Source of the DNA: Anarhynchus alexandrinus
Lineage: Eukaryota; Chordata; Aves; Charadriiformes; Charadriidae
Length of the DNA stretch: 64,000 nt
Assembly (NCBI GenBank): GCA_008711295.1
Contig: VUYV01000155.1
Coordinates: 1-64,000 of the forward strand
Direction of reading: 5' to 3'
The notes below the pieces were generated by a model. It saw only the letters and a program-made list of their open reading frames with translations, was not told the DNA's origin and did no database searches. The translations under genes and the position numbers were made by a program. This document shows positions 11,601 through 21,980 of the stretch, piece after piece (the stretch's first letter is position 1; every line of letters begins with the position of its first letter).

Positions 11601-13390
11601 CATAAGCCCTAAGTAGACTAGATGAGACCTAAACCTCCCTCCAAAATACATGTTAGATATCAGTATCTGTAAGTATACCAAATAACAAAGCATTTCTGGC
11701 AGGAGGCACCAAGTGGATGCACAAAATAAGAAGATGCTCTGCAAAGAGGAACATAGTTTCTTGTTATTGTGGGCATATAGAGATGTGACTTATCTCAGAC
11801 ATTCACCTGCAGTGGACACCAAAGCAAGCACCGATGTACATTAATGGAACGCTGATGAGATGCTGTGTATGCTGCCAGGATAAGCTACAGTCATGAGAAA
11901 TTATACCATTAGCTGGTGAAATGTAGACCGGCGTGAAGTGCGGATGAGGACGCAGACAGCAGGGAGGAGAGAAGATTTTTCCTGTTTTATCATGCCTGCA
12001 GTGATGTTTTATATAAACACACAGGTGAAAGCTGTAGAGTTAGAACCCAGCTTGCTTGTTCATCAGTGTGAGGGTTGTACATCTGATAGCTGCTTCTGCC
12101 ACTTTTTGGCCTCTGTCAGCAGTTTGAAGGGTGAAAGATGTCTGATTGAATTAAAATGCTATTTGTCTTTAAAGAACAACTTTTGGAAGGCTTTTCTAGG
12201 GAGACAGTTGATGAAGAGTCCTTGTTCAGATACTTGTTCAGTAACTGCCACCAGGTTAATGTTTCAAGTGTAGTCAACCATTTTTCAGTGTTTGAGGTTG
12301 TAATCATTTATTACTGCTACATATAAAGAGGGTTTGCTTACAAGTCTGGATATAACCTGTGGAAAAAAATGATTTTAAGACTTTTGGATGGTGGTGGAGA
12401 GAAAACAAGGAAATAAAGGAAAACACGGAAGTTCTGTCACCCTGTCAGAAATACTTTTTTTTTTTTTAACTATTTTTTAATTAGTCAGAAAAGCCGTTAA
12501 GACTTTGCTTTTTTTAAGATTAGAGCTATCAAATGAGCTTGCATTTTAATCTTCTATAGTCTATTTATAATCTATAATCTTCTACAGTGAACCTAGAAGG
12601 TTAATGCTTAGTATTACTTAAAATTCATGTGAATACTTTGAACCAGCTGTAGGATGTAGTAAAGGGATTTATGAATTAAAGGATGATTGACGCTATAAGA
12701 AGCTCTTGCTGACTTTACAAGACAATTCACTCATTTTTCAGTTAATTTCATAGTTTATTATATCCAAGATAGGTTAATGGAACATTCCATTCCACTTTCG
12801 TTTTTCTTTAATTAAAGGGGTACTGGCACTACGGTGTTAATTGTTTAATGTTATGGCTAGATTATTGGGTTGATTAAATTGGATTAGTTAGATTACTGGC
12901 TCAGAAACATGCTATCATGCATCTTATGTTCCTTTTGCTTTGGAATATTTTAGAGTTTGCAGCATTAACATTTTAGAAACCACATCCATACACAGATGTA
13001 TTTGGAGGTTGTTATTGTAAGATGGAACTTAAAATAAACTCCTTAAAGTTTGGCCAGAAGGATCCAGGACTGATTGTTTGGTACAGCTAATGTTTTTTTT
13101 GCCCTTTGATAGGAAGTGCTTGTTACAAACGTAACTTGGTTCCAAAATGTAATGCAAAGAAAAACAAGACCATATTTTGGTACTATCTTCCCCCAAAGTC
13201 ATTTAAGTACTTTGCAATGGAGGTCTATAAATAATTTCTTCAGTGCCAGCTCCACTACCTGAGGGAGACCTGCCAACAGTTCTCTTTCTGTGCTGCCAGC
13301 TGGTCTTTGCTGAGTGATGAACAGCCACATGTTCTCCACTCCTCTGCCTGTCCCTTCCTGCACCACAAAAAACTAGCACCATCACTAGGA

Positions 13391-14248
13391 ATTCATAGAA
13401 TCATAGGATCACAGAATAGTTTAGGTTGGAATGGACCTTTAAAGATCATCTAGTCCAACCTCCCCTGCAATGAGCAGGGACATCTTCCACTAGATCAGGC
13501 TGCTCAGAGCCCACTCCAAACTCACCTTGAGTGTTTCCAGGGATGGGGCATCTACCACCTCTCTGGGAAACCTGTGCCAGTGTTTCACCACCCTCATTGT
13601 AAAAAATTTCTTCCTTATAGCTAGTCTAAATCTTCCTTCTTTTAGTTTAAAGCCATTACCCCTTGTCCTATCGTAACAGGTCCTGCTAAAAAGTTTCTCC
13701 CCATCTTTCCTGTAGGCCCCCTTTAAGGACTGGAAGGCTGCTATAAGGCTATAAGATCTCCCCGGAGCCTTCTCTTCTCCAGGCTGAACAACCCCAACTC
13801 TCTCAGCCTGTCCTCCTAGGAGAGGTGCTCCAGCCCTCTGATTATTCTTGTGGCCCTCCTCTGGACCCACTCCAACAGGTCCATGTCTTTCCTGTTCTGA
13901 GGGCTCCAGAGCTGGATGCAGTACTCCGGGTGTGGTCTCAGGAGAGCAGAGTAGAGGGGCAGAATCACCTCCCTCAACCTGCTGGCCATGCTTCTTTTGA
14001 TGCAGCCCAGGATACAGTTGGTCTTCTGGGCTGCGAGCACACATTGCCAGCTCGTGTCTAGCTTTTCATCCACCAGTACCTCCAAGTCTTTCTCGGCAGG
14101 GCTGCTCTCAAATCCTTCATCCTCCAGCCTGTATTGATACCAGGGGTTGCCCCAACTGAGGTGCAGGACCCTGCACTTGGCCTTGTGAACTTCATGAGAT
14201 TCACATGGGCCCACTTCTCAAGCCTGTCCAGGTCCCTCTGGATGGCTT
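13391..14248 (-). mobile_element. CR1 LINE fragment B, 5'-truncated
   Basis: This minus-strand CR1 copy ends (3' side) at about 13,391 in TCATAGAATCATAGGATCA, which is the ATTCTATG octamer array read in antisense. The 3' UTR covers 13,391-13,489 and the ORF2 tail follows up to about 14,248, where similarity stops abruptly. It belongs to the same subfamily as fragment C at 27.5 kb but lies in the opposite orientation. Within it, an 8-bp tandem duplication (GCTATAAG twice, 13,740-13,755) shifts the reading frame. CR1 copies usually lack target-site duplications and I see none. Confidence 0.95.
13490..14214 (-). pseudogene. Broken CR1 ORF2 tail in fragment B
   Basis: The CR1 reverse-transcriptase tail is present but broken twice. 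An upstream portion (13,816-14,214) carries CR1 tail motifs such as [19 protein letters not shown] and stops at an in-frame TAG (plus-strand CTA at 13,816-13,818) where fragment A has a Cys codon. Just beyond, an 8-bp duplication at 13,740-13,755 shifts the frame. The remaining tail ([19 protein letters not shown] and onward) is read in the new frame to the normal terminus at 13,490. The catalytic DD box is upstream of the truncation point and absent. No function is expected. Confidence 0.9.
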
Positions 14249-15888
14249 TCCTTCAGAAGAAGGCTTGTACTTTTGCTCTACTAAGTATCATTCCTGATGA
14301 CTGTATTCCATACCTTGTTTGATTTTTGCGGAACCCATGACCAGAATCCTATGTCATATCTGAAGCTCTGCTTGAGTGGAAAGCACTCTGAATTTAAACA
14401 AATAGTCTTCACTTCAACAGCGGAATTTCAGCAATCCCAGTGCCATAAACTAAATCTTTTTTTCCAAGCTACCTTTTTTTTTTGTGAAAGCTATNGGGAG
14501 GGCAGAGGGATTACTTCCACTCACAGCCATTTTGTGCTGGCCATGTCCTCTTCTTCCCACATTTTTATACTGCTGTCACTCATTTTACTGGCTCATCCTT
14601 GTTGTTGGTGCTGTACAGGCCTGCTAGGCCTCAGCACCTCTATGAACGCATGCTTTTGGGACCTATTTCTCATTTTGGCACATCCATTTGCTGAGCAGTG
14701 TTACAGCTTCTCCTCTCTTTGTCCTGCAATCCTGACCCCAGAGTAGCTGTGTGACACTGTGCCATGTCCAAATACCTGCTGAAGTGCATGTCCACTGGGC
14801 CACAGCTTGGAGCCACAGGTCTCTCCTGTCACGGGACTCAGTACACTTGGCAATATCTTTATTTCATGGCCCTTTGCACATCTGTTAGTCATATGAACAC
14901 CATAAACAAGATGCATCTGTCCATCACCTAAACTAGCATGTGGAATCACATATATCTGTATCACAGGCCCTCTCTGATATTTTCCTAAATGGGATTTAAT
15001 TGCTCTACCAAGGGAAACCTTTAAGGACTATAAAGCTTGGAATCATGTAATCAAATCCATGGCTTTCGCTTGAATCCAGTATCTTTGTACATTCCCTACA
15101 TACAATGACACATGAAAAGTATAGTCATAGTTTAGAGAAGCAGCCCAGTTGCTGGCAGGATGGAAAGCCCTAACTCCTAGCTGCAACTGACTCCCAAGGG
15201 TACAGAGAAAAAGGTCAATCCCCCCAGCACCCAACCCTAGGGTAGAGACCATCTTTGTATGAGATGAACTTCACAGCAACCAGAGCCAGCCTTATGGATA
15301 AAAACTATGGCTGGCAGAGTAGACCTTATGGATGGTCTCCAAAAGCCCCAAAAAGGAGAATGTCTAGTTTCTTCACAGTTGGGGATTTCAGCTACACTTT
15401 TTCCCCTCTTCTTTCTGTCCTTGTCTTGGGGGGGAAGCGAAGAGAGGTATTTGGGCAGGAAAGCCAACAACCAGTCCTTCAAACATCACATCTCACACCC
15501 CTGTGTTCTGTCCCCATCAGCTCTGCGAAGATGCTGAGGAAGATCAGCACCCAGCCATCCCTTTCAATGCATCCAGACTTGCCTGGTCGAGGTCAGTTGC
15601 CTTTCAGTCACAGCTGCTGCAGCCTGGGTTTGCGCTGAGCTGTTGGGTGGTAATGGAAGCCTGATCTCCTCTCAACCTAAGGCAGCTCAGGGAGGGAGAA
15701 GGAGACAGGATCTCATACTGCTTCCCAAAGCTGATTCAACTCTTCCTGCATATTACGCATCCCCAGCAAGATGCCCTTGTACAATAAAAAAATCAAATCA
15801 AAACAAAACAAAGCCTGAAAAATTAAACTTTCTGTTGCAAGAATTACTATTTCTCTCCTACCTTAAACAGGTGGAGGAGCTGGCATGT

Positions 15889-16092
15889 TTATTTCTTGGG
15901 CACATCAGACTCAGAAAAGTTATTTGTGTTAGCTTTGTCTGACTCATCAGCTTCAGAGCCCTGTTTCCCATCGAGTGCATTCTTGAGGATGAGGTGGAGA
16001 GAAGGTGCTGGTAGTGGTGGAAATTTATTCCTTGCAATACCAATCTTCCCAGCATCTGTTGCGAATTCTTTCTCTTTTTCTTTTTGCTCACG
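15889..16092 (-). other. Protein-like open frame ending in a stop, unassigned
   Basis: On the minus strand, codons from 16,092 down to a TAA at 15,889-15,891 give 67 residues. They begin Lys/Glu-rich (REQKEKEKEFATDAGK), pass through a proline/hydrophobic segment (NKFPPLPAPSLHLILKNAL) and end in an acidic Ser/Asp/Asn-rich tail closing with PKK. This layout resembles the C-terminus of a nuclear charged protein, but I cannot name one. A TAA lies directly upstream in frame at 16,093-16,095, so this would have to be an exon (a GAG|CAA junction is possible but the acceptor is poor) or a decayed retrocopy. Chance remains a real option. Confidence 0.2.
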
Positions 16093-16688
16093 TTAAGACA
16101 CAGTGAATTTCTACTGCAACCCATTTTCTCATTAGTTAAACAAAAATGCATGTTCTATCATATGACAGGTTTTTAACTCTGGAATATGTTCTTAACTTGA
16201 TTAAATTGGCTTTAGCTGTGTAACCCCTATTAACATTAATGGCAGCCACATGGTTGAAGATCTGAATATGAACTTGAGAATAAATCATTAAAATGCAATT
16301 GTTTAATTTTTATTGCCCTGCATGTCACGGATATCAATTGGAGAGAGTATTGGAGTCTTTCATGTAACTGAACAGGTGATTAAATTCATCTCTTGATATT
16401 TTCCATTAAGATTAAACTTTTTTTTCCAGATTTTCTATATCCTAAATAGTTTTCCCTTGTAAAAAAAAAAGTGTTAAATCTTTAAATAAATACATGTGGA
16501 TGTTTATAAATGTATGTATGTGTTCAGTGTTTCCAGTCTTAAAACTGAGTTAGCATAATACCTTTTTGTTTTTTAAAATGTAAAACTTAAAAATCTTGAA
16601 ATTGTTTCCAGATCTCTAAATGGATTCATAATGAATAAATATATACATCTTTTTTTTTGAAAGTATTTTTTCCTTGTTAAGAAAAGGC

Positions 16689-16716
16689 TTTTTTTTTTTT
16701 TCTTTTTTTTTTTCAG
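16689..16716. repeat. T-rich tract ending in CAG
   Basis: Twenty-four T residues interrupted by one C are followed by CAG, giving a textbook splice-acceptor look. The flanks AGGCTTTT and AAAAGCCT are inverted to one another, so the tract sits in a small potential hairpin. I see no supporting downstream exon with a good donor, so I annotate it only as a homopolymer tract. Confidence 0.8.
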
Positions 16717-18172
16717 AAAAGCCTAGACTGGATTTGCACTTTGCTGAATACATTTTTGTACCATTGAGCAGTCAAACTGTGTTTATGTATCAGAAAATAA
16801 CATTTATTGTAACTCTGAATTTAAATCATTCTCTAAATAATAAATTAACTCCATGGGTACAAAACACTTCATATCAAAGAGCCGGTCAAACATAAAGGTT
16901 TACAGTTCATGATTTCTGCAAGTTCACACTAAAATCAAAGAGACGAAAAATCTGCTCCAAAACCCTACTGAAGTCCATGAAAAGGTGCCCACTGACATTA
17001 GTAGGAGTTGGATAGAGCCCACCATGGGAAAAAAATCAATAGGCTTTGAATGTGCTGAGTTCATACACAGGGCACATCCACATCTTGCAGAATGAGGCAT
17101 TCGACTTCCTCCAGCACATGTAGGAGATATTGTTTGGATTTTAATTTGATCCCTTGTTGATTATTCATTGGTATGAGGCTGAGGAGTGGATAGAATACTA
17201 AAACAGACACTTTTAAAGCCATACAAAATATGTTAGCCACTTTTCAATGTGTATTCAAACTTAAATAAAACATACTGTACATATAAACACACTGCCCACA
17301 CACACACTCTTGTTCTCTTTCTGTGTTTGCATACATTCATATACATATATATCTATGTATGTATCTGAGAGAAAAAAAATACTTTAAAACATCAAAAATT
17401 TCTATTACAATTTTACATCAGAAATCACTCTTTTTGTGTGATTTTTTTGGGGCTGAATAAGTACTACAAGTATCTATAAGTATGGACAGAAAAACATTTA
17501 TAGGAACACAGCAGGCTGGAGAGAAGGAAAATGCACACTGAGAAAGCAGTGTGGGAAAGTTTCCCAAGGACTGATAACCTCTGGAGTCTGTTGAGTCTGC
17601 AAGAATTGATAAATTCAGAACACCGTGAGTCTGCCAAACCCATGCATAGCCACGCGCCCAGACCAGTGTCAACAGCTCACAGTTGTGATCTGTGTGTCTG
17701 CCTCAACTCAGTCCCTAAGCAGGAAAAGGGAATTTACAGTGTTTGGGTGTCTATATGATCAGGCTAAAACAATAATGTTCATTTTTTTTTGACAACTGAA
17801 TACTAAGACATTAATTTTTCAGCATTTTAGCAATCCTGCTTTCATGTTAAAATGTTTGAGTTTTATACCCTTTGGTTTTCATATAGGAGTTTCATTCCTG
17901 CTATGGCTCGGCTCAAGCTTTACTCTCTGTTAAATGCTTGCCAAACAGCACTGGAAGAAGCTGGTTTGGTGTTGATTGACATTTGGTATTTATTTCATGT
18001 TTGGTTCTGAAATAAGCAGATATGATATCTCCTGGCCACAGAAAGCATCAAGATGCATGTGGCATACTCAGCGGTGATGTCCTTCACCGTCCTACTACTT
18101 CTTGGGAAAAATCATCAGGGCAAGAGTAAAGAAGAGGTAATGGTTTCCCGAGGGTGATAAGCTTTGCGTGAG

Positions 18173-18265
18173 TAGGTTTTACTATAGGCAGACTGTAGAT
18201 AGCTTTGTGTGTCATATGGCTAGGTTTAACTACAGGCAAACTGTAGATAGCTCCCTGTGTTATAT
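18173..18265. repeat. Diverged 48-bp tandem duplication
   Basis: Two units with a 48-bp period share TAGGTTTNACTANAGGC and CTGTAGATAGCT, with about six differences between units. This is an old local duplication. No coding or RNA role is visible. Confidence 0.8.
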
Positions 18266-19539
18266 TTGATCTAAACCCAAATCTATGTTAGTAAAGTACT
18301 AGACTTACCCTACAGTCTGAGGTCTTGAGCATCAATGAGGGTAAAGGCTTGAACACACATCAAGCATTGTGTAAAGAGGCAACGTTATAGATTCATGACA
18401 CGGGTGTTGACTTTTGTACTACTTGATTTTCGGAGGATTAAGTTTAGTGATTCGTTCGCAGGGAGAGGGCTTGAGGACTCACTGAGCAACCTAACGTTAA
18501 TCTGTGCGTTAAGAAAGATTTTTAATAAACTTCATAAATAGGCACTTGCAGGGCAAAAAGGGGAGAGATTAAAATTGCCACGGTAAAGTTAATCTTGGCA
18601 TTTCCTACCTTTTCAGTATTTTATTTTGCATCATGATTGTTTTCCCAGTATATGGAACACTGGGGAGGTGTTGCATAAAACTGAGAATAAATAAGGGGAA
18701 AGCAGGTTCAGACAAAGCAGTCTGTCGCCCTTGCCACAGATGGCACATGGTTTCTCTAAAACGTTAAAAACAATCTGAATCTTGTGAGCTTGAGAAGATG
18801 TAGTACAATGAAGACTTTTTATGGTATGTGATTTATAATGTTTTGTAACGGTTCTCAGAGCAGTGTGATCTCACAGGAAAGCCATTTAAGGCAGGAGGAT
18901 TACACCAGCGAAAAGTGCTAAGTGAAAAACACAGCAGGAGTGCAAACTAGGAGAAATCCCCTGAATAAGGAGTGGAGAAGAGCACTCACTTATTACATTT
19001 GCATTGAACAGCAGTATGAATCCATTCAGGGATAGAAGCAGGAGGGAAACAGCAGTATGAATCCATTCAGGAATAGAAGCAGGAGGGAAAATGGGATCCA
19101 TGTTGTTCAAAGGGACATGGGGAGGAAAGAGCCGCTGAGAGCTCCCTAGCCTGGCCATCCCCGGCAGCTGAGCAGGTCACCAGTTCTTCAGGCACAGTGT
19201 GGAGGACAGCTCAAGATCAGGAAGGGAAAAGCTACTGTGTCAGCCCATCAGCTTTCACATCAAAGGCAAGCCTCAAAAATCCTACATGACAACTCAGAAA
19301 GAAACCTGATTCCTAGTACACTCCAAGGCTGGACTTCATTATTGGATATTCCTTTCCCATTTTGTGTAAGCAGGAATGTATAGTTTAGTGTTGGCTGTAA
19401 TATACTACTTTACATCTTTGAGTTAGTATGATATGAAACATGAATTTGGATGAATTTGACAAATGTGCATGTGTGTGTGTGAGGGGAGGAGACTCTTCCT
19501 TTATTCAGGGCAAGAAATCCAGTTATAAAATTGTGGGTA
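18266..19539. other. Non-coding stretch
   Basis: AT-rich sequence without a recognisable gene. It contains the 41-bp tandem duplication annotated separately and scattered TG runs near 19,467. The minus-strand open frame covering the duplication looks incidental. Confidence 0.55.
19009..19090. repeat. 41-bp tandem duplication, two copies
   Basis: The unit beginning CAGCAGTATGAATCCATTCA occurs at 19,009-19,049 and again at 19,050-19,090 with a single G/A difference. High identity indicates a recent event or an active minisatellite locus. No homologous third unit is present. Confidence 0.92.
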
Positions 19540-20450
19540 GGCAAATCCTGGGAAGGACCTGTAGTCCAAGAACTCCAAGAAGCTGCCTGCCTCCCAAGGT
19601 CAGCTTGCAGACTCTTGTGGCCTCAGGGAGAAGCTGCTGCCACAAGGTACAAACTGGGGCCCTTCTAGCAAGAGGCAGACCGAGCTCCTGTGCCCACCCT
19701 GATGCAGTGATGCTCCCTGACTGCCTGCAGGGATGGAGCACTGGAATAAACGATGCTTTGGGTGAAAGCGAGAGTGAAAATCACTTCAGGAGTGTGAAGT
19801 GTGCCGCTGGCTGGATGGAGAAGTTATGTGTTTACTGTAGAGGAACGCTTTTTCCCCACTCTTTCAAATCTTTAGTACTCACTAAAGGGGAAAAAAAAAA
19901 AAGGAAAAGAAAGCTGCAACACAGCAGAGTTACTGCACCCTCCACTACATAGAGCGGAGGGTGGGGTAACAGGGATGTAGGGTGTAGCTGCTGTAGGTGC
20001 TGCCATCCTCCGCTGGAACTCCCCTTGAGCTCCTGCTCTGGCCTCTCCAATTATGTTCACTCCTCTCATTTTTCACTCTGCTATGCCTGTCTCTTCCTGC
20101 AGACCTTCTGCTCCTCTTTCCCTCTTACTGCTGACTATTTTCTCCGCTTCTGCTCCTTCACTTTCCCATCAATCCCAAACTGCTGTGTCTCCGTGTGAGC
20201 TTTCCTCACTCTTCCTTGTTTTCTTCTGTGGTTCCTACTCCCTTATCCTGACTCTTGTTTCCTCCTGTAGCGGAGTGCATCCCATCTCCATGGTGGGTCT
20301 TCCTGTTGCCTGACCTTGTGCGTGGCACCACGGTGGCCTCGAGTGCCACATGGAGCCACTTGCTTATGCTTTTGGTGGTGTGACGTATGAGCAGTCTTGT
20401 CCGCGAAGAGGAGCTCTGACTTGTATCAAGTTTGTTCACAACAAACAGTC
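19540..20450. other. GC-richer segment with CpG cluster and pyrimidine block
   Basis: By eye this kilobase is about half G+C, well above its flanks. The part 20,053-20,272 is a long pyrimidine-rich block on the plus strand ending CTCCTGTAG. It is followed at 20,318-20,410 by a cluster of about six CpG dinucleotides including TGACGTA (CREB/ATF-like) and CCGCG. A 170-codon plus-strand frame (19,440-19,952) crosses the region, but its composition is low-quality and I recognise nothing. Possibilities are an old repeat, a regulatory patch or a lncRNA exon region; none is established. Confidence 0.35.
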
Positions 20451-21179
20451 TGGAGAGAATTCATCTGGTAAACTAGAGCCTCCATCCAGCCTGTGGAAAT
20501 GCAGGGTTTTTCCCACTTGGTGATCATATTTGGACAGCTTGTCACAAGGGCAGTAAAAGACATTCCTGCTTCAGGTAACCCCCAGCCCTTCTCAAATCTC
20601 AACTACCGTTTCCCCTCATAGAAGTGCTGGTTTGACTCCTAAGCTTTATCTGCCCACTCCCCATTCCTATTCCTATTTTCTGAAGACAACTGATTTTCTA
20701 TTACTTACACAGTATACTCGGCATTGAAAATATAGTATGAATGCAAAGGTAGAAATCTCAGGATTTAACAAAGAGATCTATTATTGCTTCATTTGAGCTC
20801 TAAGCCAAAGGAGAATATGCCTAGATTTTACAGTGACGTTTCTAAATAGTGCTTTTAAATTCTCATTATACACATCATCAATCAGAAAAAGATTTTCACC
20901 TTTTACCCAAGTTGAAGAGTGGGTCAAAGAGGAGTAGCACAGATACTCATGTTGTCATTGTAAAATGCCCCATATCACTAAAAAAAGTACATTTAAAAGG
21001 CAAAAATCTCTTGAAAAATAAAATATCCTGACAGTGTTTTGTGTGATTCTGGCCTTTATATGAGGGTTAAATGAACATGAAATATAAAATGTCAACCTAA
21101 CAGTGAACTGCTGCTGTGTGATTGCTGTTTGTTCGACAACGAACACGTATGTGGGCCAGATGCTGCCTGACAAGCAATT
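20451..21179. other. Non-coding stretch
   Basis: Ordinary AT-rich sequence between two GC-richer patches. I see no gene, repeat or RNA here. Confidence 0.55.
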
Positions 21180-21980
21180 TCTCTGCCTTGTGGCACCATG
21201 GGGCTGGATGAAATTTTTTAGGCTGTTGCACCTCCCTGATTGCAGGGCAGGATGGTGTGAGCCCGAGAGCTGCCAGCAGGCAGCCGTGCAGGGGAAGTCC
21301 TCACAGGACAGCCCTCGCCAAGGAGGAGGCAGGATGGGGTGGTTAACTGGAACATAGGGGAGAGCTGGAGCAGCTCAGTGTTGCCCATGAACGTAGACAA
21401 AACTGGCTGTTGCTACCCAAAAGAGCAGGTGTCCTTATCCTTGTGCACAGCCTTGGGCAGCTTTGCAAGGGTTGCCTGCTGAGCAAGGAGGGGAGGAGAG
21501 GTATTAGGGGTGATCTGGAGGTGTTGGCGTGGTTTTCCAACAGTGGGAACGGGTGCGAGGGGCCTGGCCTGGGGAGGGAGAAGGCATGGAAGGAATATGC
21601 AGTTACTGGAGGAGTCTTTTGACAAATTTTGGAGATATTGGGGGTGTATGAATCAGGTAAGGGACAGAAATAAGGACTGCATATGGTTGGAATAAATCAA
21701 GGGCTGGGAAGGATCTGGAAAATTTTGAAGAGTCCAGGGGTAGCTGTGTGTTTGGATGGTGTTTTTTTCTTTCTTTGTTTCTTCTCCCAGTTCTTCCCTT
21801 TAAGAACCATCTTTTCTTCTTCCCTCACATCCCTGCAGTAGAGTACCACCTTTTGGGGCTCCTTTCTCCATCCTCACATAGCTCTGTACTGCTTTTTAAA
21901 AAGCCCTGTTCCACTTCTGTCAAATCTCTGTCCTTCTCCTGCAACAGCTCTTACTCACCTACCCTCATTCCTGCACTGGT
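21180..21980. other. GC-rich patch followed by pyrimidine-rich block
   Basis: Bases 21,180-21,620 are rich in G and C, purine-biased on the plus strand (GGAGGAGGC-type runs). Bases 21,756-21,980 switch to a pyrimidine-rich block with several C/T runs ending in CAG. Overlapping open frames on both strands are what GC-rich sequence gives by chance. The pairing of a GC patch with a pyrimidine block mirrors 19.5-20.3 kb, but I could not align the two, so a common repeat origin is unproven. Confidence 0.35.

Larger units (their letters stand above)
5651..13390. other. AT-rich non-coding stretch
   Basis: Apart from the CR1 scrap near 5,970 I find no gene. Small structures seen are: a 13-bp direct duplication at 6,272-6,297; a 9-bp-stem hairpin with a 4-base loop at 7,020-7,041; a 10-bp duplication at 8,031-8,050; a 20-bp palindrome at 8,635-8,654; A-rich runs near 9,211 and T-rich runs near 12,456. 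Open frames at 11,285-11,605 and 11,938-12,273 have no recognisable homology. A consensus splice donor (CAGGTGAGT) at about 11,489-11,497 has no convincing partner acceptor. Confidence 0.6.
14249..18172. other. Non-coding stretch, GC-richer at about 14,500-15,800
   Basis: No gene is assigned. There is an N at 14,495 just after a T-run. The sub-region 14,500-15,800 is visibly richer in G and C than its surroundings and has open frames on both strands, including 15,255-15,638 on plus, none recognisable. A possible small exon (15,521-15,591) and a protein-like minus frame (15,889-16,092) lie here. From 16,100 onward the DNA returns to AT-rich sequence with a short CA run near 17,295. Confidence 0.55.

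Noticed and set aside
14297..14746. 149-codon plus-strand frame crossing the N at 14,495
   Set aside because: The frame depends on an unknown base and has no recognisable homology.
19440..19952. 170-codon plus-strand open frame
   Set aside because: It lies in GC-richer DNA with few stop codons, has no recognisable domain, ends in a lysine run from an A-tract, and overlaps an open frame on the other strand.
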